Source of the DNA: Acanthosoma haemorrhoidale
Lineage: Eukaryota; Arthropoda; Insecta; Hemiptera; Acanthosomatidae
Reading direction: 5' to 3'
Length of the DNA stretch: 64,000 bases
Assembly (NCBI GenBank): GCA_930367205.1
Contig: OV884014.1
Span: 119,915,768-119,979,767, forward strand
Positions within the stretch are counted from its first letter, which is position 1; each line of letters starts with the position of its first letter. The position numbers were made by a program, and so were the translations under genes. The notes under the pieces were generated by a model. The model worked only from the letters and a program-made list of their open reading frames with translations. It was not told where the DNA came from and did no database searches. This document shows, one piece after another, positions 1 through 9,740 of the stretch.

Positions 1-747
1 AAATGATGTCGATTATAATAGTGTACCGCATCATTGGCACTCATTATATCACGTGTTACTATCGTATGATTGAAGTCACGAGTGAATATTACATCAAATA
101 ATGCTAAATATGATTGTATAGTGTAGCATTGACACTCATTGTATCACGAGATACGATCGTATGATTAAAGTCACGAGTGAATATACTATCAAATGATGTT
201 GAATATGATTGTATAATGTATCATTAGCACTCATTGTTTGACGTGATACGATCGTATGATTAAAGTTACGAGTGAATATACTATAAAATGATGTCGATTA
301 TGATAGTGTACCGCATCATTGGCACTCATTATATCACGTGATACTATCGTATGATTGAAGTCACGAGTGAATATAACATCAAATGATGCTAAATATGATT
401 GTATAGTGTATCATTAGCACTCATTGTTTCACGTGATACGATCGTATGAATAACGTTACGAGTAAATATAACATCAAATGATGTTGAATATGATTGTATA
501 ATGTATCATTAGCACTCATTATTTCACGTGATACGATCGTATGATTAAAGTTACAGGTGAATATAACATCAAATAATGTCGATTATGATAGTGTACCGCA
601 TCATTGGCACTCATTATATCACGTGATACTATCGTATAATGAAAGTTACGAGTGAATATACTATTAAATGATGTCGATTATGATAGTGTACCGCATTATT
701 GGCACTAATTGTATCACGTGATACGATCGTATGATCAAAGCTACGAG
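1..747 (+). repeat. Satellite A block 1 (left-truncated by window)
   Basis: About eight tandem 95-bp A units; the first unit starts at base 1, the next at 96 and the next at 191. Each unit has an AAATGATG-type start, a CATCATTGGCACTCATT-type middle and a CACGTG...CGATCG palindromic part. The block matches the last 747 bp of the A block ending at 6676 with a constant shift of 5929 bases, so it is the right-hand part of a normal 18-unit block cut by the window edge. It shares a TTTGACGTG variant near 238 with the block starting at 13287 (there near 14508). It ends at the standard A-to-B edge (GATCAAAGCTACGAG). No gene is present. Confidence 0.95.
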
Positions 748-3700
748 TTAACATAATAGGGCAGGAATTATTGTACCAGCTATGAAATACGCATTTTTGT
801 AAAATTCTACTTTTTGACGATATTTTTCTTGTTTTGGTATGAGGAAATCATAATTGTTCAGGAGCTAACGTACTAGCTATAAAATACTCTTATATGTAAA
901 AATTTAACTTTTCGACGATATTTTCCTTGTTTTGGTATCAGGAGAACATAATGGGGCAGGAGCTAACTTACTATCTATGAAATACGCATTTTCGAAAAAT
1001 TCGACTTTTTGACGATATTTTCCTTGATTTCGTATCAGGAGAACATAAAAGAGCAGGAGCTAACGTTCCAGCTATGAAATACCCATTTTTTAAAAATTCG
1101 ACTTTTTGACGATATTTTCGTATCAGGAGAACATAATGGGGAAGGAGCTGACGTACCAGCTATGAAATACGCAATTTTTGTAAAAATTTGAGTTTTCGAC
1201 GATATTTTCCTTGTTTTGGTATCAGGAGAACATAATGGGGCAGGAGCTAACGTACTAGCTATGAAATACGCATTTTCGAAAAATTCGACTTTTTGACGAT
1301 ATTTTCTTTGATTTCGTATCAGGAGAACATAAAAGAGCAGGAGCTAACGTTCCAGCTATAAAATACCCATTTTTTAAAAATTCGACTTTTTGACGATATT
1401 TTCCTTGTTTTCGTATCAGGAGAACATAATAGGGTTGGAGCTAACGTACCAGCTATGAAATACGCAATTTTTGTAAAAATTTGAGTTTTCGACGATATTT
1501 TCCTTGTTTTCGTATCAGGAGAACATAATGGGGCAGGAGCTGACGTACTAGCTATGAAATACGCATTTTTTAAAAATTCGACTTTTTGACGATATTTTCG
1601 TATCAGGAGAACATAATGGGGAAGGAGCTGACGTACCAGCTATGAAATACGCAATTTTTGTAAAAATTTGAGTTTTCGACGATATTTTCCTTGTTTTGGT
1701 ATCAGGAGAACATAATGGGGCAGGAGCTAACGTACTAGCTATGAAATACGCATTTTCAAAAAATTCGACTTTTTGACGATATTTTCTTTGATTTCGTATC
1801 AGGAGAACATAAAAGAGCAGGAGCTAACGTTCCAGCTATAAAATACCCATTTTTTAAAAATTCAACTTTTTGACGATATTTTACTTGTTTTCGTATCAGG
1901 AGAACATAATAGGGTTGGAGCTAACGTACCAGCTATGAAATACGCAATTTTTGTAAAAATTTGAGTTTTCGACGATATTTTCCTTGTTTTCGTATCAGGA
2001 GAACATAATGGGGCAGGAGCTGACGTACTAGCTATGAAATACGCATTTTTTGTAAAAATTTGAGTTTTCGACGATATTTTTCTTGTTTTGGTATCAGGAG
2101 AACATAATGGGGCAGGAGCTAACGTTCCAGCTATGAAATACCCATTTTTTAAAAATTCGACTTTTTGACGATATTTTCCTTGTTTCCGTATCAGGAGAAC
2201 ATGATGGGGCAGGAGCTGACGTACTAGCTATGAAATACGCATTTTTTAAAAATTCGACTTTTTGACGATATTTTCCTGGTTTTCGTATCAGGAGAACATA
2301 ATGGGGCAGGAGCTAACGTACTAGCTATGAAATACGCATTTTTGAAAAATTCAACTTTTTGACGATATTTTTCTCGTTATCGTATCAGGAGAACATAATA
2401 GGGCAGGAGCTAACGTACCAGCTATGAAATACGCATTTTTGTAAAAATTTGACTTTTGGACGATATTTTCTTTGTTTCGGTATCAGGAGAACATAATGGG
2501 ACAGGAGCTAACGTACTAGCTCTAAATACGCATTTTAGTAAAAATTCAACTTTTTGACGACATTTTTCTTGTTTTGGTATCAGGAGAACATAATGGGGCA
2601 GGTGCTAACGTTCCAGCTATGAAATACCCATTTTTTAAAAATTCGACTTTTTGACGATATTTTCGTATCAGGAGAACATAATGGGGAAGGAGCTGACGTA
2701 CCAGCTATGAAATACGCAATTTTTGTAAAAATTTGAGTTTTCGACGATATTTTCCTTGTTTTGGTATCAGGAGAACATAATGGGGCAGGAGCTAACGTAC
2801 TAGCTATGAAATACGCATTTTCGAAAAATTCGACTTTTTGACGATATTTTCTTTGATTTCGTATCAGGAGAACATAAAAGAGCAGGAGCTAACGTTCCAG
2901 CTATAAAATACCCATTTTTTAAAAATTCAACTTTTTGACGATATTTTCCTTGTTTTCGTATCAGGAGAACATGATGGGGCAGGAGATGACGTACTAGCTA
3001 TGAAATACGCATTTTTTAAAAATTCGACTTTTTGACGATATTTTCCTGGTTTTCGTATCAGGAGAACATAATAGGGCAGGAGCTAACGTACCAGCTATGA
3101 AATACGCAATTTTTGTAAAAATTTGAGTTTTCGACGATATTTTCCTTGTTTTGGTATCAGGAGAACATAATGGGGCAGGAGCTAACGTACTAGCTATGAA
3201 ATACGCATTTTCGAAAAATTCGACTTTTTGACGATATTTTCTTTGATTTCGTATCAGGAGAACATAAAAGAGCAGGAGCTAACGTTCCAGCTATGAAATA
3301 CCCATTTTTTAAAAATTCGACTTTTTGACGATATTTTCCTTGTTTTCGTATCAGGAGAACATGATGGGGCAGGAGCTGACGTACTAGCTATGAAATACGC
3401 ATTTTTTAAAAATTCGACTTTTTGACGATATTTTCCTGGTTTTCGTATCAGGAGAACATAATGGGGCAGGAGCTAACGTACTAGCTATGAAATACGCATT
3501 TTTGAAAAATTCAACTTTTTGACGATATTTTTCTCGTTATCGTATCAGGAGAACATAATAGGGTTGGAGCTAACGTACCAGCTATGAAATACGCAATTTT
3601 TGTAAAAATTTGAGTTTTCGACGATATTTTCCTTGTTTTCGTATCAGGAGAACATAATGGGGCAGGAGCTGACGTACTAGCTATGAAATACGCATTTTTT

Positions 3701-4946
3701 AAAAATTCGACTTTTTGACGATATTTTCCTTGATTTCGTATCAGGAGAACATAAAAGAGCAGGAGCTAACGTACCAGCTATGAAATACGCAATTTTTGTA
3801 AAAATTTGAGTTTTCGACGATATTTTCCTTGTTTTGGTATCAGGAGAACATAATGGGGCAGGAGCTAACGTACTAGCTATGAAATACGCATTTTCGAAAA
3901 ATTCGACTTTTTGACGATATTTTCTTTGATTTCGTATCAGGAGAACATAAAAGAGCAGGAGCTAACGTTCCAGCTATGAAATACCCATTTTTTAAAAATT
4001 CGACTTTTTGACGATATTTTCCTTGTTTTCGTATCAGGAGAACATGATGGGGCAGGAGCTGACGTACTAGCTATGAAATACGCATTTTTTAAAAATTCGA
4101 CTTTTTGACGATATTTTCCTGGTTTTCGTATCAGGAGAACATAATAGGGCAGGAGCTAACGTACCAGCTATGAAATACGCAATTTTTGTAAAAATTTGAG
4201 TTTTCGACGATATTTTCCTTGTTTTGGTATCAGGAGAACATAATGGGGCAGGAGCTAACTTACTAGCTATGAAATACGCATTTTCGAAAAATTCGACTTT
4301 TTGACGATATTTTCTTTGATTTCGTATCAGGAGAACATAAAAGAGCAGGAGCTAACGTTCCAGCTATGAAATACCCATTTTTTAAAAATTCGACTTTTTG
4401 ACGATATTTTCCTTGTTTTCGTATCAGGAGAACATGATGGGGCAGGAGCTGACGTACTAGCTATGAAATACGCATTTTTTAAAAATTCGACTTTTTGACG
4501 ATATTTTCCTGGTTTTCGTATCAGGAGAACATAATGGGGCAGGAGCTAACGTACTAGCTATGAAATACGCATTTTTGAAAAATTCAACTTTTTGAGGATA
4601 TTTTTCTCGTTATCGTATCAGGAGAACATAATAGGGCAGGAGCTAACGTACCAGCTATGAAATACGCATTTTTGTAAAAATTTGAGTTTTCGACGATATT
4701 TTCTTTGATTTCGTATCAGGAGAACATAAAAGAGCAGGAGCTAACGTTCAAGCTATGAAATACCCATTTTTTAAAAATTCGACTTTTTGACGATATTTTC
4801 CTTGTTTTGGTATCAGGAGAACATAATGGGGCAGGTGCTAACGTACAAGCTATGAAATACGCATTTTTGTAAAAATTCAACTTTTTTAAAATGTTTTCTT
4901 TGTTTTGGTATCAGGAGTACATAAAGGGGCAAGAGCTCACGTTCAA
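748..4946 (+). repeat. Satellite B block 1
   Basis: About 43 tandem B units of 97-99 bp with some 88-bp forms; for example the TATCAGG word falls at 936, 1033, 1121, 1220 and 1317, giving spacings of 97, 88, 99 and 97. The first two units (about 748-935) are diverged edge units found at almost every A-to-B boundary. Near 2480-2610 it holds a unit type (AGCTCTAAATACGC) that elsewhere lies only next to B-to-A boundaries, so the block looks like a fusion of two B arrays. Local multimers of 390 bp (anchors 2968/3358 and 4041/4431) and 480 bp (anchors about 1121/1601) are visible. No gene is present. Confidence 0.95.
2968..3747 (+). repeat. 390-bp B tetramer higher-order repeat
   Basis: A unit with the rare AACATGATGG form of the conserved word recurs at 2968 and 3358, 390 bp apart, which equals four units (97+99+97+97). 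The same spacing recurs at 4041 and 4431. The order of unit variants within the period is the same at first, then the copies diverge. This is a higher-order repeat made by duplication of a four-unit block. The outer limit given is approximate. Confidence 0.7.
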
Positions 4947-4966
4947 GATCATACGATCGTATGATC
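4947..4966. repeat. Perfect 20-bp palindrome at B-to-A junction (first of 11)
   Basis: GATCATACGATCGTATGATC equals its own reverse complement. It sits exactly at each B-to-A boundary where the normal edge is kept: 4947, 13287, 18058, 25342, 28467, 32264, 40998, 48632, 54302, 59401 and 63686. Internal A units carry only the 12-bp core ATACGATCGTAT, because the preceding base is G rather than C and the following bases differ. It may be a protein-binding or cruciform-prone site, or simply the frozen edge of the array; function is unknown. Confidence 0.9.
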
Positions 4967-6676
4967 AAAGTTACGAGTGAATATGACATCAAATATGATA
5001 GTGTGCCGTATCATTTGCACTAATTGTATCACGTGATACAATCGTATGATTGAAGTTACAGTGAATATACTATTAAATAATGTCGATTATGACAGTGTAC
5101 TGTATCATTGGCACTTATTGTATCACGTGATACGATCGTATGATTGAAGTCATGAATGAATATAACATCAAATGATGTCGATTATGATAGCGCACCATAT
5201 CATTAGCACTTATTGTATAATGTGATGTGATCGTATGATAAAAGTTACAAGTGAATATAAAATCAAATAATGTCGATTATAATAGTATAGCACATCATTG
5301 GCACTCATTATATCACGTGATACGATCGTATGATTAAGGTTACGAGTGAATAAACTATTAAATGATGTCGAATATGATAGTGTACCGCATCATTGGCACT
5401 CATTGTTTCACGTGATACGATCGTATGATTAAAGTTACAGGTGAATATAACATCAAATGATGTCGATTATGATAGTGTACCGCATCATTGGCACTCATTA
5501 TATCACTTGATACGATCGTATGATTGAAGTCACGAGTGAATATATCATCAAATGATGTTGAATATGATTGTATAATGTGTCATTGGCAAACATTGTATCA
5601 CGTGATACGATCGTATGATTAAAGTTACGAGTGAATACAACATCAAATGATGTCGATTATGATAGTGTACCGCATCATTGGCACTCATTATATCACGTGA
5701 TACGATCGTTTGATGAAAGTTACGAGTGAATATAACATCAAATGATGTCGAATAGGATTGTATAATGTATCATTAGCACTCATTGTTTCACGTGATACGA
5801 TCGTATAATTAAAGTTACGATTGGAGATACTAATAAATGATGTTGAATATAATAGTGCACCATATCATTAGCACTTATTGTATCATGTGATGCGATCGTA
5901 TGATTAAAGTTACAAGTGAATATAACATCAAATGATGTCGATTATAATAGTGTACCGCATCATTGGCACTCATTATATCACGTGTTACTATCGTATGATT
6001 GAAGTCACGAGTGAATATTACATCAAATAATGCTAAATATGATTGTATAGTGTAGCATTGACACTCATTGTATCACGAGATACGATCGTATGATTAAAGT
6101 CACGAGTGAATATAACATCAAATGATGTTGAATATGATTGTATAATGTATCATTAGCACTCATTGTTTCACGTGATACGATCGTATGATTAAAGTTACGA
6201 GTGAATATACTATAAAATGATGTCGATTATGATAGTGTACCGCATCATTGGCACTCATTATATCACGTGATACTATCGTATGATTGAAGTCACGAGTGAA
6301 TATAACATCAAATGATGCTAAATATGATTGTATAGTGTATCATTAGCACTCATTGTTTCACGTGATACGATCGTATGAATAACGTTACGAGTAAATATAA
6401 CATCAAATGATGTTGAATATGATTGTATAATGTATCATTAGCACTCATTATTTCACGTGATACGATCGTATGATTAAAGTTACAGGTGAATATAACATCA
6501 AATAATGTCGATTATGATAGTGTACCGCATCATTGGCACTCATTATATCACGTGATACTATCGTATAATGAAAGTTACGAGTGAATATACTATTAAATGA
6601 TGTCGATTATGATAGTGTACCGCATTATTGGCACTAATTGTATCACGTGATACGATCGTATGATCAAAGCTACGAG
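4947..6676 (+). repeat. Satellite A block 2
   Basis: Eighteen A units: the first CGATCG is at 4954 and the last at 6653, a distance of 1699 bp. That equals 18 x 95 minus a 10-bp deletion near 4993 and a 1-bp deletion near 5060. The units are clearly different from one another, but their order is repeated in the block starting at 13287 with a constant shift of 8340. It starts with the 20-bp palindrome and ends with GATCAAAGCTACGAG. No coding region is supported. Confidence 0.95.
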
Positions 6677-6840
6677 TTAACATAATAGGGCAGGAATTAT
6701 TGTACCAGCTATGAAATACGCATTTTTGTAAAATTCTACTTTTTGACGACATTTTTCTTGTTTTGGTATGAGGAAATCATAATTGTTCAGGAGCTAACGT
6801 ACCAGCTATAAAATACTCTTATATGTAAAAATTTAACTTT

Positions 6841-9740
6841 TCGACGATATTTTCCTTGTTTTGGTATCAGGAGAACATAATGGGGCAGGAGCTAACTAAC
6901 TATCTATGAAATACGCATTTTCGAAAAATTCGACTTTTTGACGATATTTTCCTTGATTTCGTATCAGGAGAACATAAAAGAGCAGGAGCTAACGTTCCAG
7001 CTATGAAATACCCATTTTTTAAAAATTCGACTTTTTGACGATATTTTCGTATCAGGAGAACATAATGGGGAAGGAGCTGACGTACCAGCTATGAAATACG
7101 CAATTTTTGTAAAAATTTGAGTTTTCAACGATATTTTCCTTGTTTTGGTATCAGGAGAACATAATGGGGCAGGAGCTAACGTACTAGCTATGAAATACGC
7201 ATTTTCGAAAAATTCGACTTTTTGACGATATTTTCTTTGATTTCGTATCAGGAGAACATAAAAGAGCAGGAGCTAACGTTCCAGCTATAAAATACCCATT
7301 TTTTAAAAATTCAACTTTTTGACGATATTTTCCTTGTTTTCGTATCAGGAGAACATAATAAGGTTGGAGCTAACGTACCAGCTATGAAATACGCAATTTT
7401 TGTAAAAGTTTGAGTTTTCGACGATATTTTCCTTGTTTTCGTATCAGGAGAACATAATGGGGCAGGAGCTGACGTACTAGCTATGAAATACGCATTTTTT
7501 AAAAATTAGACTTTTTGACGATATTTTCGTATCAGGAGAACATAATGGGGAAGGAGCTGACGTACCAGCTATGAAATACGCAATTTTTGTAAAAATTTGA
7601 GTTTTCGACGATATTTTCCTTGTTTTGGTATCAGGAGAACATAATGGGGCAGGAGCTAACGTACTAGCTATGAAATACGCATTTTCGAAAAATTCGACTT
7701 TTTGACGATATTTTCTTTGATTTCGTATCAGGAGAACATAAAAGAGCAGGAGCTAACGTTCCAGCTATAAAATACCCATTTTTTAAAAATTCAACTTTTT
7801 GACGATATTTTCGTGTTTTCGTATCAGGAGAACATAATAGGGTTGGAGCTAATGTACCAGCTATGAAATACGCAATTTTTGTAAAAATTTGAGTTTTCGA
7901 CGATATTTTCCTTGTTTTCGTATCAGGAGAACATAATGGGGCAGGAGCTGACGTACTAGCTATGAAATACGCATTTTTTGTAAAAATTTGAGTTTTCGAC
8001 GATATTTTTCTTGTTTTGGTATCAGGAGAACATAATGGGGCAGGAGCTAACATACTAGCTATGAAATACGCATTTTCGAAAAATTCGACTTTTTGACGAT
8101 ATTTTCCTTGATTTCGTATCAGGAGAACATAAAAGAGCAGGAGCTAACGTTCCAACTATGAAATACCCATTTTTTAAAAATTCGACTTTTTGACGATATT
8201 TTCCTTGTTTTCGTATCAGGAGAACATAATGGGGCAGAAGCTGACGTACTAGCTATGAAATACGCATTTTTTAAAAATTCGACTTTTATACGATATTTTC
8301 CTGGTTTTCGTATCAGGAGAACATAATAGGGCAGGAGCTAACGTACCAGCTATGAAATACGCAATTTTTGTAAAAATTTGAGTTTTCGACGATATTTTCC
8401 TTGTTTTGGTATCAGGAGAACATAATGGGGCAGGAGCTAACGTACTAGCTATGAAATACGCATTTTCGAAAAATTCGACTTTTTGACGATATTTTCTTTG
8501 ATTTCGTATCAGGAGAACATAAAAGAGCAGGAGCTAACGTTCCAGCTATGAAATACCCATTTTTTAAAAATTCGACTTTTTGACGATATTTTCCTTGTTT
8601 TCGTATCAGGAGAACATGATGGGGCAGGAGCTGACGTACTAGCTATAAAATACGCATTTTTTAAAAATTCGACTTTTTGACGATATTTTCCTGGTTTTCG
8701 TATCAGGAGAACATAATGGGGCAGGAGCTAACGTACTAGCTATGAAATACGCATTTTTGAAAAATTCAACTTTTTGACGATATTTTTCTCGTTATCGTAT
8801 CAGGAGAACATAATAGGGTTGGAGCTAACGTACCAGCTATGAAATACGCAATTTTTGTAAAAATTTGAGTTTTCGACGATATTTTCCTTGTTTTCGTATC
8901 AGGAGAACATAATGGGGCAGGAGCTGACGTACTAGGTATGAAATACGCATTTTTTAAAAATTCGACTTTTTGACGATATTTTCCTTGATTTCGTATCAGG
9001 AGAACATAAAAGAGCAGGAGCTAACGTTCCAACTATGAAATACCCATTTTTTAAAAATTCGACTTTTTGACGATATTTTCCTTGTTTTCGTATCAGGAGA
9101 ACATAATGGGGCAGGAGCTAACTTACTATCTATGAAATACGCATTTTCGAAAAATTCGACTTTTTGACGATATTTTCCTTGATTTCGTATCAGGAGAACA
9201 TAAAAGAGCAGGAGCTAACGTTCCAGCTATGAAATACCCATTTTTTAAAAATTCGACTTTTTGACGATATTTTCGTATCAGGAGAACATAATGGGGAAGG
9301 AGCTGACGTACCAGCTATGAAATACGCAATTTTTGTAAAAATTTGAGTTTTCGACGATATTTTCCTTGTTTTGGTATCAGGAGAACATAATGGGGCAGGA
9401 GCTAACTAACTATCTATGAAATACGCATTTTCGAAAAATTCGACTTTTTGACGATATTTTCCTTGATTTCGTATCAGGAGAACATAAAAGAGCAGGAGCT
9501 AACGTTCCAGCTATGAAATACCCATTTTTTAAAAATTCGACTTTTTGACGATATTTTCCTTGTTTTCGTATCAGGAGAACATGATGGGGCAGGAGCTGAC
9601 GTACTAGCTATGAAATACGCATTTTTTAAAAATTCGACTTTTTGACGATATTTTCCTGGTTTTCGTATCAGGAGAACATAATAGGGCAGGAGCTAACGTA
9701 CCAGCTATCAAATACGCAATTTTTGTAAAAATTTGAGTTT
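6841..9740 (+). repeat. 2900-bp tandem duplication in B, copy 1
   Basis: This segment of 30 B units is followed directly by a second copy at 9741-12640. Diagnostic variants fall at the same offset in both: AAATTAGAC near 7505/10405, GACTTTTATACG near 8281/11181, CTAGGTATG near 8933/11833 and CAGCTATCAAAT near 9702/12602. I saw no difference between the copies at the places compared. The left limit is where the preceding sequence stops matching (TTTAACTTT versus TTTGAGTTT). Confidence 0.85.

Noticed and set aside
1..747. CRISPR-like array (regular direct repeats with palindromic parts)
   Set aside because: There are no unique spacers: the whole 95-bp unit is repeated, and no cas genes are present.
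748..780. Telomere-like TAGGG words (ATAATAGGGCAGG)
   Set aside because: Single words inside B units, not tandem TTAGGG, TTAGG or similar arrays.
945..960. AGGAGAACATAATG looks like a ribosome binding site with a start codon
   Set aside because: It is part of the conserved word of each B unit, recurs hundreds of times, and no open frame follows; the genome is most likely eukaryotic.
955..1060. CENP-B box in the B unit (ATTCGACTTTTTGACG)
   Set aside because: The essential CGGG end of the NTTCGNNNNANNCGGGN consensus is missing in all unit types I read.
4947..6676. A block as a transposon inserted in B with target site duplications
   Set aside because: The short edge words are direct repeats of the A unit itself; there are no terminal inverted repeats spanning the block, no coding capacity, and block length varies in whole units.
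7664..8053. 129-codon reverse reading frame with repeated APLCSPDTKTRKISSK-like residues (also at 10564-10953, 15651-15914, 21944-22237, 23398-23691)
   Set aside because: The frame stays open only where B units happen to be 99 bp long (33 codons). The peptide is a translation of the satellite, starts and stops vary with the unit type, and most units break the frame. There is no domain, no promoter context and no conservation beyond the DNA repeat.
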